A stretch of DNA of 64,000 nt from contig NZ_CP019445.1 in NCBI RefSeq assembly GCF_001975225.1, positions 3,162,001 through 3,226,000 on the forward strand, given 5' to 3'. A program made the position numbers and the translations under genes. The notes under the pieces are model-generated. The model did no database searches, was not told the DNA's origin, and saw only the letters and a list, made by a program, of their open reading frames with translations. How positions within the stretch are numbered: the stretch's first letter is position 1; every line of letters starts with the position of its first letter. Source of the stretch: Kosakonia cowanii JCM 10956 = DSM 18146. Its GTDB lineage: Bacteria; Pseudomonadota; Gammaproteobacteria; Enterobacterales; Enterobacteriaceae. Of the stretch, positions 45,097 to 57,158 are shown one piece after another.

Positions 45097-45852
45097 ATGA
45101 AGCTTTTTAAGACAGTACCCGCGCTGGTTATGGCTGCGGGCGTGCTTGCGTCGATGAATGCTGTCGCAGATGATACCGTTTTTACTGTCATGGATGACCC
45201 CGCCTCCGCGAAAAAACCATTTGAAGGTAATGTTAACGGTGGCTATCTCGGTCAGTCAGGCAACACAAAGAGTTCCTCTTTGACGGCTGACTCTACCCTG
45301 ACATGGTATGGCGATTCTACGGCCTGGTCCCTGTGGGGCAACGCCAGTAATACCTCGTCTAACGACGAACGTTCTTCCGAGAAGTATGCTGTTGGTGGTC
45401 GTAGCCGTTATAACATGACTGACTACGACTACCTGTTCGGCCAGGCGAGCTGGTTGACCGATCGCTACAACGGCTACCACGCCCGTGACATCGCTACTGC
45501 CGGTTATGGTCGTCAGTTCCTGAATGGCCCGGTTCACAGCTTCCGTCTTGAATTCGGTCCGGGTGTACGTTATGACAAGTACACTAACGGCGATACCAAA
45601 ACGACGGCGCTGGGCTATGCGTCTGGCACGTACGCGTGGCAGTTCTCTGACAATGCGAAATTTACCCAGGGCGTTTCGGTGTTTGGTGCGGACGATACCA
45701 CCGTCAACTCCGAAACCGCGCTGAATGTGGCGATTAACTCCCACTTCGCGTTGAAAGTTGCCTATAACGTGACCTGGAACTCCGAGCCGCCATCATCGGC
45801 ACCGGATCATACCGATCGCAGAACGTCGATTACCTTAGGGTATTCAATTTAA
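45097..45852 (+). CDS. ydiY: YdiY, DUF481 outer-membrane beta-barrel-like protein, 251 aa
   Basis: Signal peptide (cleavage near AVA-DD), then amphipathic beta strands typical of the DUF481 family (GGYLGQSGNTKSSSLTADSTLTW at the start of the domain) and a C-terminal SITLGYSI. The E. coli homologue is acid-inducible and of unknown function. A strong terminator follows. Confidence 0.9.
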   Translation: MKLFKTVPALVMAAGVLASMNAVADDTVFTVMDDPASAKKPFEGNVNGGYLGQSGNTKSSSLTADSTLTWYGDSTAWSLWGNASNTSSNDERSSEKYAVGGRSRYNMTDYDYLFGQASWLTDRYNGYHARDIATAGYGRQFLNGPVHSFRLEFGPGVRYDKYTNGDTKTTALGYASGTYAWQFSDNAKFTQGVSVFGADDTTVNSETALNVAINSHFALKVAYNVTWNSEPPSSAPDHTDRRTSITLGYSI

Positions 45853-45856
45853 CTGG

Positions 45857-45886
45857 ACGGGCCGGATTACCCGGCCCGTTTTTATT
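45857..45886 (+). terminator. Terminator after ydiY
   Basis: Stem ACGGGCCGG / CCGGCCCGT with a 5-nt loop, then TTTTATTT. Confidence 0.92.
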
Positions 45887-46097
45887 TACACTCAGTGCGC
45901 AATTGGCCGGTTAATTTTATATAAGTCCGCTGCTGCACTTTCTCTCCACATTTCCGCTTTGAGAAACATATTCAGTTTATTTGACACGAACGGCTAAATA
46001 AATTGACTGGGAAAAAGTGTGATCCAGATCTACAATTCTTGCTGTGGGCACGCTGCTGCCCGGCCAGTTAAATCTATTTCAGCAAGAGAATTTAATC

Positions 46098-46301
46098 ATG
46101 AAAACAATCACAACAACCGCCGCCGCGCTGGTTATTTCTGCGCTCTCTTTCAGCGCATTCGCGGCACAGCCTGCACAATCTACTAATCACATCACCAGCA
46201 TCGAAGCGGGTTCAAACATGATTCCCGGCACGCATGCCGTAAAAGGTACTAATGACGCTGCTTTTAATGCGCATACGCTGGTAGCCGGTGGATGGGAATA
46301 A
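46098..46301 (+). CDS. Small secreted protein of unknown function, 67 aa
   Basis: A clear Sec signal peptide (MKTITTTAAALVISALSFSAFA) leaves a mature peptide of about 45 residues that is polar, Cys-free and Gly/Ala/Asn-rich, ending in HTLVAGGWE. I recognise no family. TCTACAAT at 46029-46036 could be an RpoS-type -10 element. It is isolated between ydiY and the terminator at 46330, and convergent with the flagellin gene. The signal peptide and own terminator argue that it is a real gene. Confidence 0.7.
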   Translation: MKTITTTAAALVISALSFSAFAAQPAQSTNHITSIEAGSNMIPGTHAVKGTNDAAFNAHTLVAGGWE

Positions 46302-46329
46302 AGATTATTCTTAGCCGTTTCATCTGCTT

Positions 46330-46368
46330 AATTTAAAAACCGGATTATGTGGTACCGGTTTTTAAATT
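46330..46368. terminator. Terminator after the small secreted protein gene
   Basis: Perfect 14-bp stem AATTTAAAAACCGG / CCGGTTTTTAAATT with an 11-nt loop. It can work in both directions, so it may also stop flagellin transcripts. Confidence 0.85.
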
Positions 46369-46464
46369 TGGCAATACAGGCTTAATAATGAGTTGATTCT
46401 GAAAAGTTATTTGCAAAAAGTGCGCTAATAATGCTTATCTCTGGTTGCGTTAAATCTCAGAGTA

Positions 46465-47910
46465 TTAGCTACGCAGGAGTGAGAGAATATTCTCCGCCGC
46501 CTGGTTCGCCACTTTTAGCACGGCGTCCTGACCCTGCTGTAACAGCTGCGCTTTAGCCATCTTGCTCGCTTCCAGCGCGTAATCTGCATCTTCTATCCGG
46601 CTCTTTGCCGCCTGCGTGGCGACACTCTGCTGCGCCAGCACCGATTTGTTTGATTCAAAACGATTAATAAAAGCGCCATATTGTGCGCGGTAACCGCTCA
46701 CTTTCTCCAGCGCCTGGTCGAGTTTGCCCATCGCCTTACCAGCAGTGGTTTCTGACAGCAGATCCGTGCCGGTTAAGCCAAGGGATTTAACATCCGCAGG
46801 CGTGGTCGGAATGGTCGTTGACTTGATCTCATCCCCGACAGTGGCGCTGGTCACCACTTCCCAGGGCCTGCTCTGCTTAGGCGGCTCTTTCGGCGTAATC
46901 GTCGGTTTTGGCAGCTCGCCCCAGGTCAGGTTGCTGGTAAAGGAGCCGCTCCCCACGACCATAACAACAAGATCTTCAGTGACATTATCAATCGTTAATC
47001 GCTCAAGGCGGTTCGCACCATTGCTGCCGTCATTGTAGGCCGCACCGGACTCATACCGATCGCCATCACCACTGTATTTGATGGTCATGCCATTGTAGGG
47101 GAGTGTCGAGCTGCCATTTAATGCCCAGGAAGAGCCTCCTTCAATCAGCAGCGAGTCATCGTAAGCGGCACCACTCTTGAAGCCGTTCGATGCAGTCAAT
47201 ACGCGGCTGGTTGCTTTTGCGGAATCGGTGATGCCGCGGCTTTTCCAGGTGTAATCCGGGTCGCTGCCGTTAATCGGCGTGCCCGCCAGATGTTTACCGT
47301 CACGCGTAAAGAGCTGGATATCGTCATCTAACCCCAGCGAGTCGATGGTCAACGTAATATTTTCCGCCCCCGCCGGGATATAGGCCAGCGAGACGATCCC
47401 AGAACTGAAGGAGTAGTCCGTCCCGCTCACCGGAAATTTAGTACTCAGCGGCGGAACATCGCCGATAAGCGCTGGCGGAAGTTCCGGTGCGTCCGTTGCC
47501 AGCGGATAGGAGCCGAAAATCTCGGTGCCTTCGGAAATCGACTGAATGGTATCCAGAATGCTTTGATACTCATTCTGTATGCTGCGTCTGTCGCTTTCGG
47601 AAAGCGTGCTATTGCCAGCCTGGATAGCCAGGCTTTTAGCGCGAATCAGCCGTTCGCTAATGGTATTCAGGCCACCATCGGCGGTCTGTGCCATGCTGAT
47701 GGCATCATCAAGCCCGCGGGAAACCACGGTGTCTGCGTTGCTGTTTGAGCGCATACGATTGGCGATGGCCTGTCCTGCCGCATCGTCTTTTGCGCCATTG
47801 ATTCGAAAGCCTGACGATAAACGCTCAATTGACTCCTGTAGAGTCGATGAGGTCGTTTTTCGAACCGTCAGGTTCAATCCCGTCATCTCGTTGTAATTGA
47901 TCGCTTGCAT
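46465..47910 (-). CDS. Orphan flagellin with a large beta-rich central insert, 481 aa
   Basis: Residues 1-135 form the flagellin D0/D1 N-terminus (IERLSSGFRINGAKDDAAGQAIANRM), and residues 385-481 the D1/D0 C-terminus (SRIEDADYALEASKMAKAQLLQQGQDAVL...). Between them, residues 152-332 form a Gly/Asp-rich beta domain (ENITLTIDSLGLDDDIQLF, YNGMTIKYSGDGDRYESG, DLVVMVVGSGSFTSNLTWG) resembling a prepeptidase C-terminal (PPC)-type sandwich, followed by a Pro/Lys linker. No HExxH protease motif is present. The start at 47910 makes MQAINYN line up with other flagellins; a TTG seven codons upstream is also open. No other flagellar gene is nearby. Confidence 0.88.
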   Translation of the reverse strand: MQAINYNEMTGLNLTVRKTTSSTLQESIERLSSGFRINGAKDDAAGQAIANRMRSNSNADTVVSRGLDDAISMAQTADGGLNTISERLIRAKSLAIQAGNSTLSESDRRSIQNEYQSILDTIQSISEGTEIFGSYPLATDAPELPPALIGDVPPLSTKFPVSGTDYSFSSGIVSLAYIPAGAENITLTIDSLGLDDDIQLFTRDGKHLAGTPINGSDPDYTWKSRGITDSAKATSRVLTASNGFKSGAAYDDSLLIEGGSSWALNGSSTLPYNGMTIKYSGDGDRYESGAAYNDGSNGANRLERLTIDNVTEDLVVMVVGSGSFTSNLTWGELPKPTITPKEPPKQSRPWEVVTSATVGDEIKSTTIPTTPADVKSLGLTGTDLLSETTAGKAMGKLDQALEKVSGYRAQYGAFINRFESNKSVLAQQSVATQAAKSRIEDADYALEASKMAKAQLLQQGQDAVLKVANQAAENILSLLRS

Positions 47911-47947
47911 TACCGTCGCTATATCATTCAAACCACGAATGCTCTAT

Positions 47948-47975
47948 TTATCGGCAACAGTAGTGAGTTTCTTTA
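47948..47975 (-). promoter_or_regulatory. Sigma-28 (FliA) promoter of the flagellin gene
   Basis: Minus strand: TAAA, 16 bp, GCCGATAA. The -10 is a perfect match to the flagellar sigma consensus; the spacing is one longer than ideal. Transcription would start near 47941, about 30 nt before the start codon. Confidence 0.82.
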
Positions 47976-48137
47976 AGGTAAATCGATAAGGAAATTTAAC
48001 TTTGTGCAACTGTATAAAAAACAAGTGCTTTTACATTTCCGCTATAGATTTGCTGTGTTGTGGCACACTTACAGGCAACGGGTGTAAGGATAGATTGCGT
48101 TTTACTCAAGGCTTTCTAATGAAAAAAGTGGGGCGAT

Positions 48138-48350
48138 ATGGGCAAGTTGAATGATGCGGCGTTATACGATGAGATGTGCCGGGTGGTGGGCAAGGTGGTG
48201 CTTGAGATGCGTGACCTGGGACAGGAGCCTAAGCATATTGTTATTGCGGGTGTGGTAAGAACCATGCTGGCTAATCAGAGAATCAAACGTACCGAACTGA
48301 CAGAGGCGGCGATGGAAGAGGTGATTCGCGCTCTGGGTTTCGATGCCTGA
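48138..48350 (+). CDS. fumD: FumD (YdhZ) family small protein, 70 aa
   Basis: The core YDEMCRVVGKVVLEMRDLG, followed by QEPKHIVIAGVVRT, is essentially that of E. coli FumD/YdhZ, a small protein annotated as fumarase D. It is too small to be a classical fumarase and the activity is debated. In E. coli the gene lies near pykF; here it sits between the orphan flagellin and thrS. The start follows GTGGGGCGAT. Confidence 0.8.
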   Translation: MGKLNDAALYDEMCRVVGKVVLEMRDLGQEPKHIVIAGVVRTMLANQRIKRTELTEAAMEEVIRALGFDA

Positions 48351-48364
48351 GGCGGGTTCCAACA

Positions 48365-48386
48365 GGGCACGCATTGCTGCGTGCCC
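48365..48386. other. Stable hairpin after fumD
   Basis: Perfect 9-bp GC-rich stem GGGCACGCA / TGCGTGCCC with a TTGC loop. No T-run on either strand, so it is not a standard intrinsic terminator; it may protect an mRNA end. Confidence 0.5.
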
Positions 48387-48402
48387 GGGAGAAGCGAAAG
48401 CC

Positions 48403-48525
48403 CTAGCGTCGTTTTCTCGGTGAAACCGGAAGGGTTTGTGAATATTTCACTTTACTGTGTTTGTAGAAGGCAAAAATAACAATAGCAATCAGCAGGATGA
48501 TGGCTAAGATATAAACTATTACCAT
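48403..48525 (-). CDS. Possible single-pass small membrane protein, 40 aa
   Basis: An ATG-to-TAG frame coding one hydrophobic helix (MVIVYILAIILLIAIVIFAF) followed by a basic tail (YKHSKVKYSQTLPVSPRKRR). The layout fits the many short single-pass membrane proteins of enterobacteria, with the positive tail inside the cell. No clear Shine-Dalgarno is present (ACTGATAAAAC before the ATG), which lowers confidence. I recognise no family. Confidence 0.45.
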   Translation of the reverse strand: MVIVYILAIILLIAIVIFAFYKHSKVKYSQTLPVSPRKRR

Positions 48526-48853
48526 GTTTTATCAGTGGGTTAGGGGTTAATGGGAAGCCAAATAGACTGCTTCCACCCCTGTTGTGTCAAGATGTAAACG
48601 AAAAATCAGATAATACCTTCTTTGCGCCAGCGTCGTTGAATGGCGACCCACTCCCCATTAGAGCCGGAAAAGGGCGCAAAAACGATCCGCGTCACACTAG
48701 CCCTTTCAACAGAGAGTGCAAATGTGTACTATTGTCGGGTACTTAACAGCAGCGGGTAAGGGTAAAGTGCGGTCATCACCGTTCGATACATATTCCGCAG
48801 AGTGAAGCGAGAAAACTTATCTAAGCGGCTGTTATATCTTTGAAATCTCATTT
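48526..48853. other. Promoter and leader region of thrS
   Basis: About 330 bp between the small membrane ORF and the thrS operator. It must contain the thrS promoter and upstream operator domains, but no box is strong enough to call. A 27-codon frame (48722-48805) has no supporting feature. Confidence 0.4.
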
Positions 48854-48887
48854 TGCATGTGCTCTTTCGTGTGGCGCACCACTGCAA
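48853..48887 (+). promoter_or_regulatory. thrS translational operator hairpin (tRNA-Thr mimic)
   Basis: A stem of TTGCA/TGCAA and GTGC/GCAC closes a loop TTTCGTGTG with the threonine anticodon-like CGT at 48868-48870. It ends just before the ribosome site TAAGGA of thrS. In E. coli, threonyl-tRNA synthetase binds this structure and represses its own translation; loop and position are conserved here. Confidence 0.85.
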
Positions 48888-48901
48888 ATTAAGGAAATGA
48901 A

Positions 48902-50830
48902 ATGCCTGTAATTACGCTTCCTGATGGCAGTCAACGCCATTATGACCACGCCGTAAGTCCCCTGGATGTCGCGCTTGATATTGGCCCTGGCCTGGCGAAA
49001 GCCTGCATTGCCGGACGCGTCAACGGTGAACTGGTCGATGCTTCAGATATCATCGACAGTGATGCAAACCTTGCTATTATCACCGCAAAAGATGAGGAAG
49101 GACTGGAGATTATCCGTCACTCCTGTGCGCATCTGTTGGGCCATGCGATCAAGCAGCTGTGGCCGCACACCAAAATGGCGATTGGTCCGGTTATCGACAA
49201 CGGCTTCTATTATGACGTTGATCTCGACCACACCCTGACTCAGGAAGATATCGACGCGCTCGAAAAACGTATGCACGAGCTCGCCGAATCCAACTATGAC
49301 GTTATCAAGAAGAAAGTGAGCTGGCAGGAAGCGCGTGAAACGTTTGTCGCACGCGGTGAAAACTACAAAGTCTCCATTCTTGATGAAAATATTGCCCATG
49401 ATGATAAGCCTGGCTTGTATCATCATGAAGAATACGTCGATATGTGCCGTGGTCCGCACGTACCGAATATGCGTTTCTGCCACCATTTCAAACTGATGAA
49501 AACGGCGGGTGCTTACTGGCGCGGCGACAGCAACAACAAGATGCTGCAGCGCATTTACGGCACCGCATGGGCAGATAAAAAAGCGCTTAACGCCTATCTG
49601 CTGCGTCTGGAAGAAGCCGCAAAACGCGACCACCGTAAAATCGGCAAGCAGCTTGACCTGTACCATATGCAGGAAGAAGCGCCGGGTATGGTATTCTGGC
49701 ACAACGATGGCTGGACCATTTTCCGTGAACTGGAAACGTTTGTACGCTCTAAGCTCAAAGCGTATCAGTATCAGGAAGTGAAAGGCCCGTTTATGATGGA
49801 CCGTGTGCTGTGGGAAAAAACCGGCCACTGGGACAACTACAAAGATGCTATGTTTACGACCTCTTCGGAGAATCGTGAGTACTGCATCAAACCGATGAAC
49901 TGCCCGGGACATGTGCAGATTTTCAACCAGGGGTTGAAATCCTACCGCGACCTGCCGCTGCGTATGGCGGAGTTCGGTAGCTGCCATCGTAATGAACCAT
50001 CGGGTGCGTTGCACGGTCTGATGCGTGTGCGCGGCTTTACGCAAGATGATGCGCACATCTTCTGTACGGAAGAGCAGGTTCGCGATGAAGTGAACGCCTG
50101 CATCCGTATGGTCTACGATATGTACAGCACGTTTGGCTTCGAAAAGATCGTTGTCAAACTCTCCACCCGTCCCGAGAAACGTATCGGTAGTGACGAGATG
50201 TGGGATCGTGCTGAGGCGGATCTGGCAGTTGCGCTGGAAGAGAACAATATCCCATTTGAATATCAGCTGGGTGAAGGCGCATTCTACGGTCCGAAAATTG
50301 AATTTACCCTTTATGACTGCCTCGATCGTGCATGGCAGTGCGGAACGGTACAGCTGGACTTCTCCCTGCCGGCTCGTCTGAACGCCTCTTATGTGGGCGA
50401 AAGCAACGAGCGTCAGGTTCCAGTTATGATTCACCGCGCAATTCTTGGGTCACTGGAGCGCTTTATCGGCATCCTGACTGAAGAGTTCGCAGGCTTCTTC
50501 CCAACCTGGCTTGCGCCGGTGCAGGTAGTGGTCATGAACATCACTGATTCACAGTCTGAATACGTCAACGAATTGACAGAGAAACTGCAAAATGCAGGCA
50601 TTCGTGTAAAAGCAGACTTGAGAAACGAGAAGATAGGCTTTAAAATCCGCGAGCACACTTTACGTCGTGTCCCTTATATGCTTGTTTGTGGTGACAAAGA
50701 GGTTGAAGCCAGCAAAGTTGCTGTGCGTACCCGTCGCGGTAAAGACCTGGGTAGCCTTGACGTAAATGAAGTTATCGAGAAGCTGCAACAAGAGATTCGC
50801 AGCCGCAGTCTTAAACAACTGGAGGAATAA
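48902..50830 (+). CDS. thrS: ThrS, threonyl-tRNA synthetase, 642 aa
   Basis: Class II synthetase with an N-terminal TGS domain ([18 protein letters not shown]), an editing domain with [10 protein letters not shown] (His-x3-His), a catalytic core with zinc-binding [10 protein letters not shown] and motif 2 [31 protein letters not shown], and a C-terminal anticodon domain. It charges tRNA-Thr and edits mischarged Ser-tRNA. Length equals E. coli ThrS. It starts the thrS-infC-rpmI-rplT cluster; infC begins 3 nt after its stop. Confidence 0.98.
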   Translation: MPVITLPDGSQRHYDHAVSPLDVALDIGPGLAKACIAGRVNGELVDASDIIDSDANLAIITAKDEEGLEIIRHSCAHLLGHAIKQLWPHTKMAIGPVIDNGFYYDVDLDHTLTQEDIDALEKRMHELAESNYDVIKKKVSWQEARETFVARGENYKVSILDENIAHDDKPGLYHHEEYVDMCRGPHVPNMRFCHHFKLMKTAGAYWRGDSNNKMLQRIYGTAWADKKALNAYLLRLEEAAKRDHRKIGKQLDLYHMQEEAPGMVFWHNDGWTIFRELETFVRSKLKAYQYQEVKGPFMMDRVLWEKTGHWDNYKDAMFTTSSENREYCIKPMNCPGHVQIFNQGLKSYRDLPLRMAEFGSCHRNEPSGALHGLMRVRGFTQDDAHIFCTEEQVRDEVNACIRMVYDMYSTFGFEKIVVKLSTRPEKRIGSDEMWDRAEADLAVALEENNIPFEYQLGEGAFYGPKIEFTLYDCLDRAWQCGTVQLDFSLPARLNASYVGESNERQVPVMIHRAILGSLERFIGILTEEFAGFFPTWLAPVQVVVMNITDSQSEYVNELTEKLQNAGIRVKADLRNEKIGFKIREHTLRRVPYMLVCGDKEVEASKVAVRTRRGKDLGSLDVNEVIEKLQQEIRSRSLKQLEE

Positions 50831-51666
<836 letters not shown>

Positions 51667-51690
51667 GTCGTTAACCTTTTAACTTTTTAA

Positions 51691-52068
<378 letters not shown>

Positions 52069-52079
52069 GCCAGTTTAAG

Positions 52080-52102
52080 AGAGGGAGCCTGGCTCCCTCT
52101 TT
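52080..52102 (+). terminator. Terminator after rplT
   Basis: Stem AGAGGGAG / CTCCCTCT with a 5-nt loop, then TTTGC. Separates the ribosomal protein unit from the pheMST unit. Confidence 0.8.
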
Positions 52103-52192
52103 TGCTTTAACAGTATCAATACATTGACTTTTTGCCGTGATGCGTTTTCAATAGCCCATCGTCGCCACGTAGCCAATTAAGGTAATGCAAGC

Positions 52193-53336
<1,144 letters not shown>

Positions 53337-53350
53337 GGGCAGGCGAAACA

Positions 53351-55738
53351 ATGAAATTCAGTGAACTGTGGTTACGCGAATGGGTGAACCCAGCGGTTGA
53401 TAGCGAAGCGCTCTCCGGGCAGATCACCATGGCCGGCCTGGAAGTGGACGGCGTTGAACCGGTAGCCGGTGCGTTTCATGGTGTAGTGGTTGGCGAAGTG
53501 ATGGAGTGCGCTCAGCACCCGAACGCCGACAAACTGCGCGTAACAAAAGTGAATGTGGGCGGCGATCGCCTGCTGGATATCGTCTGCGGCGCGCCAAACT
53601 GCCGTCTCGGTCTCAAAGTGGCCGTAGCGACCGTCGGCGCGGTATTGCCGGGCGATTTCAAAATTAAAGCGGCGAAACTGCGCGGCGAACCCTCTGAAGG
53701 GATGCTCTGCTCCTTCTCCGAACTCGGTATTTCCGACGATCACAACGGCATTATTGAACTGCCGGCAGATGCGCCGATCGGCACTGATATTCGTGAATAC
53801 CTGAAGCTTGACGACAACACTATCGAAATCAGCGTCACGCCAAACCGCGCCGACTGCCTGGGCATTATCGGTGTTGCTCGCGACGTTGCGGTGTTGAATA
53901 AATCCCCGCTGAACGAGCCAGAAATCGCGCCGGTTGCTGCCACCATTAACGATACGTTGCCGATCGCTGTGGAAGCGAAAGAGGCCTGTCCGCGCTACCT
54001 GGGCCGACTGGTCAAAGGTATCAACGTCAGCGCGCCGACGCCGCTGTGGATGAAAGAGAAGCTGCGTCGCTGCGGCATTCGTTCAATCGATGCGGTAGTC
54101 GATGTCACTAACTATGTTCTGCTTGAGCTCGGCCAGCCGATGCACGCTTTTGACAGCGATCGCCTGGAAGGCGGCATCGTGGTGCGTATGGCGAAAGAGA
54201 GCGAAACGCTGGTGCTGCTCGACGGCAACGAAGCGAAGCTGAGCACCGACACGCTGGTCATAGCTGACCAGAAAAACGCGCTGGCAATGGGCGGTATCTT
54301 CGGCGGCGAGCATTCAGGTGTAAACAGCGAAACGAAAAACGTTCTGCTGGAGTGTGCTTTCTTCAACCCGCTCTCCATTACCGGTCGCGCGCGTCGTCAC
54401 GGTCTGCACACTGATGCTTCTCACCGCTACGAGCGCGGCGTCGATCCGCAACTGCAGTATAAAGCGATGGAGCGCGCCACGCGCCTGCTGCTGGATATTT
54501 GCGGCGGTGAAGCGGGCCCGGTCATTGACGTGACTAATGAAGCGTCTTTGCCGAAACGCGCCACCATCCGTCTGCGTCGCAGCAAGCTGGATCGCCTGAT
54601 TGGTCATCACATTGCCGATGAGCAGGTGAGCGATATTCTGACCCGCCTTGGCTGCGAAGTCACCGCAGGCCAGGATGAGTGGCTGGCGGTCGCGCCGAGC
54701 TGGCGTTTCGATATGGAGATCGAAGAGGACCTGGTGGAAGAGGTTGCCCGTGTTTACGGTTACAACAATATTCCTGACGAGCCGGTACAGGCCGGGCTGA
54801 TCATGGGCGAACATCGCGAAGCCAACTTGTCCCTTAAGCGAGTGAAAACTATGCTTAATGACAAAGGCTACCAGGAAGTGATCACCTACAGCTTCGTTGA
54901 TCCGAAATTGCAGCAGTTGATCCACCCTGGCGAAGAAGCGCTGGTGCTGCCAAGCCCGATCTCCAGCGAAATGTCAGTAATGCGCCTCTCGCTGTGGACC
55001 GGTCTGTTGGGCACCATTGTCTACAACCAGAACCGTCAGCAGAGCCGTGTGCGTATTTTCGAAACCGGTCTGCGTTTTGTGCCGGATACCCAGGCGAACC
55101 TCGGCATCCGTCAGGATGTGATGCTGGCGGGTGCTATCTGCGGTAACCGTTATGAAGAGCACTGGGACCTGGCGAAAAACAGCGTTGATTTCTTCGATCT
55201 GAAAGGCGATCTGGAGTCTGTGCTGGAGCTGACCGGCAAAACAGGCGCTATTGAGTTCCGCGCTGAGACCAATCCGGCGCTGCATCCGGGTCAATCTGCC
55301 GCGATTTATCTGAAAGATAAGCGCATTGGCTTTATCGGCGTGGTGCATCCGGAGCTGGAGCGTAAGCTTGATCTGAATGGCCGCACGCTGGTGTTTGAAC
55401 TGGAGTGGAATGCCCTCGCAGACCGCGCCGTGCCTCAGGCTCAGGAGATTTCTCGCTTCCCGGCGAACCGCCGCGACATCGCTGTTGTGGTCAATGAAAA
55501 TGTACCCGCAGCAGATGTTTTGGCTGAATGTAAGAAAGTTGGCGCAAATCAGGTAGTTGGCGTAAACTTGTTTGACGTGTACCGCGGTAAGGGCGTCGTG
55601 GAAGGGTCGAAAAGCCTTGCCATCAGTCTGATCCTTCAGGATACCGGCCGTACACTCGAAGAAGAGGAGATTGCCGCTACCGTTGCCAGATGTGTAGAGG
55701 CATTAAAAGAGCGATTCCAGGCATCATTGAGGGATTGA
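53351..55738 (+). CDS. pheT: PheT, phenylalanyl-tRNA synthetase beta subunit, 795 aa
   Basis: Structural and editing subunit. In order: a tRNA-binding OB-fold domain at about 40-150, the B3/B4 editing domain (near 210-400), the B5 domain, and a C-terminal anticodon-binding FDX-ACB domain from about 700. Length equals E. coli PheT. It lies 14 nt after pheS; ihfA follows 4 nt after its stop. Confidence 0.97.
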   Translation: MKFSELWLREWVNPAVDSEALSGQITMAGLEVDGVEPVAGAFHGVVVGEVMECAQHPNADKLRVTKVNVGGDRLLDIVCGAPNCRLGLKVAVATVGAVLPGDFKIKAAKLRGEPSEGMLCSFSELGISDDHNGIIELPADAPIGTDIREYLKLDDNTIEISVTPNRADCLGIIGVARDVAVLNKSPLNEPEIAPVAATINDTLPIAVEAKEACPRYLGRLVKGINVSAPTPLWMKEKLRRCGIRSIDAVVDVTNYVLLELGQPMHAFDSDRLEGGIVVRMAKESETLVLLDGNEAKLSTDTLVIADQKNALAMGGIFGGEHSGVNSETKNVLLECAFFNPLSITGRARRHGLHTDASHRYERGVDPQLQYKAMERATRLLLDICGGEAGPVIDVTNEASLPKRATIRLRRSKLDRLIGHHIADEQVSDILTRLGCEVTAGQDEWLAVAPSWRFDMEIEEDLVEEVARVYGYNNIPDEPVQAGLIMGEHREANLSLKRVKTMLNDKGYQEVITYSFVDPKLQQLIHPGEEALVLPSPISSEMSVMRLSLWTGLLGTIVYNQNRQQSRVRIFETGLRFVPDTQANLGIRQDVMLAGAICGNRYEEHWDLAKNSVDFFDLKGDLESVLELTGKTGAIEFRAETNPALHPGQSAAIYLKDKRIGFIGVVHPELERKLDLNGRTLVFELEWNALADRAVPQAQEISRFPANRRDIAVVVNENVPAADVLAECKKVGANQVVGVNLFDVYRGKGVVEGSKSLAISLILQDTGRTLEEEEIAATVARCVEALKERFQASLRD

Positions 55739-55742
55739 ACCT

Positions 55743-56042
55743 ATGGCGCTTACAAAAGCTGAAATGTCAGAATATCTGTTTGATAAGCTTGGGCTTAGCA
55801 AACGGGATGCAAAAGAGCTGGTAGAGCTGTTTTTCGAAGAGATCCGTCGTGCTCTGGAAAATGGTGAGCAGGTCAAACTCTCCGGCTTCGGCAACTTTGA
55901 TTTGCGTGACAAGAATCAACGTCCGGGTCGTAATCCAAAAACCGGCGAAGATATTCCCATTACAGCACGGCGCGTGGTGACCTTCAGACCCGGCCAGAAG
56001 TTAAAGAGCCGCGTCGAAAACGCTTCGCCCAAAGCTGAATGA
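55743..56042 (+). CDS. ihfA: IhfA, integration host factor alpha subunit, 99 aa
   Basis: DNA-bending protein of the HU/IHF family, working as a heterodimer with IhfB. The DNA-intercalating beta arm carries [14 protein letters not shown], with Pro at the tip. It has exactly the 99 residues and very nearly the sequence of E. coli IhfA. Only 4 nt separate it from pheT, so it is part of the pheMST-ihfA operon. A strong terminator follows. Confidence 0.97.
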   Translation: MALTKAEMSEYLFDKLGLSKRDAKELVELFFEEIRRALENGEQVKLSGFGNFDLRDKNQRPGRNPKTGEDIPITARRVVTFRPGQKLKSRVENASPKAE

Positions 56043-56055
56043 TTTTGCATTAACC

Positions 56056-56086
56056 AAAAAGGCCGCCTCGCGGCCTTTTTTCTTTT
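56056..56086 (+). terminator. Terminator after ihfA
   Basis: Perfect 11-bp stem AAAAAGGCCGC / GCGGCCTTTTT with a CTC loop and a T-rich tail (TTTTTTCTTTT). Confidence 0.93.
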
Positions 56087-56143
56087 CAGCATCCGCTATC
56101 CCTCTTAGAATCAGTCACCTGGCTGATGAGTAAACGTGAAACC

Positions 56144-57124
56144 ATGCTGGCATACGCCCATCTTCAACAGCAACGCAACCGCCGCTGGCTCGGCGCGCTG
56201 GCGCTGCTTTTACTGCTTGCGCTCACCATAAGTCTTTGCGCAGGCGAGCAGTGGATAGCCCCCAATCGCTGGTTCACCCCTGAGGGCGAGCTTTTTGTCT
56301 GGCAGATACGCTTACCGCGTACCCTCGCCGTGTTGCTGGTCGGTGCCGCGCTGGCGCTGTGTGGTGCCACCATGCAGGCGCTGTTTGAAAACCCTTTGGC
56401 AGAGCCTGGGCTGCTTGGCGTCTCAAGCGGCGCGGGCGTAGGCCTGGTTGCGGCAGTGTTTATCGGTGGCGGGATGTTGCCCGACTGGGCACTCGGTCTC
56501 TGTGCCATTGCAGGCGCATTGATGGTTACGCTTATCCTGCTGCGCTTTGCGCGCCGCCATCTTTCCACCAGCCGCTTACTGCTGGCCGGTGTTGCGCTCG
56601 GCATTATCTGCACCGCCTTAATGACCTGGGCGGTCTACTTCTCCACCTCGCTCGATTTACGCCAGTTGATGTACTGGATGATGGGCGGCTTCAGCGGCGT
56701 CGACTGGCAGCAGGGCTGGCTGATGGCAGCACTTCTGCCGGTGATGGTGTGGATCTGCCTGCAATCCACGGCACTGAACGTGTTAGCGCTGGGTGAAATC
56801 TCTGCCCGACAGCTCGGGTTGCCGCTCTGGTTATGGCGTAATCTGCTGGTGGCGGCTACCGGCTGGATGGTTGGCGTCAGCGTGGCGATTGCCGGGGCTA
56901 TCGGCTTTATCGGGCTCGTGATCCCGCATATTTTGCGCTTATGTGGCTTAAGCGATCACCGCGTTCTGCTTCCGGGTTGCGCGCTGGCGGGCGCGGTTGC
57001 GTTGCTGTTTGCCGATATTGTCTCGCGCCTCGCGCTCAGCGCCGCAGAGCTGCCGATAGGTGTTGTTACATCGACACTAGGTGCGCCGGTGTTTATCTGG
57101 CTATTATTGAGGGTCGGGCGCTAA
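56144..57124 (+). CDS. btuC: BtuC, vitamin B12 ABC transporter permease, 326 aa
   Basis: A FecCD-type permease with ten predicted membrane helices. Conserved segments include [31 protein letters not shown] and [14 protein letters not shown] (the coupling helix facing BtuD). It imports cobalamin with BtuD and the periplasmic BtuF. I take ATG 56144, which gives the E. coli length; ATG 56126 is also in frame. No strong ribosome site is seen. Confidence 0.95.
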   Translation: MLAYAHLQQQRNRRWLGALALLLLLALTISLCAGEQWIAPNRWFTPEGELFVWQIRLPRTLAVLLVGAALALCGATMQALFENPLAEPGLLGVSSGAGVGLVAAVFIGGGMLPDWALGLCAIAGALMVTLILLRFARRHLSTSRLLLAGVALGIICTALMTWAVYFSTSLDLRQLMYWMMGGFSGVDWQQGWLMAALLPVMVWICLQSTALNVLALGEISARQLGLPLWLWRNLLVAATGWMVGVSVAIAGAIGFIGLVIPHILRLCGLSDHRVLLPGCALAGAVALLFADIVSRLALSAAELPIGVVTSTLGAPVFIWLLLRVGR

Positions 57125-57158
57125 GCCCGGCAACCATCACATTCATTAAGGGGATGTT

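Noticed and set aside
46465..47910. Flagellin with an enzymatic (metalloprotease) insert
   Set aside because: The central region has no HExxH or other zinc-protease motif; it is a Gly/Asp-rich beta domain.
48722..48805. 27-codon frame beginning MCTIVGYL upstream of thrS
   Set aside because: It looks like the start of a class II amidotransferase by chance, but stops at once and has no ribosome site; it lies in the thrS leader region.
49043..50434. 463-codon open frame on the minus strand opposite thrS
   Set aside because: A shadow of thrS codon bias; thrS is certain, and the opposite frame has no recognisable domain.
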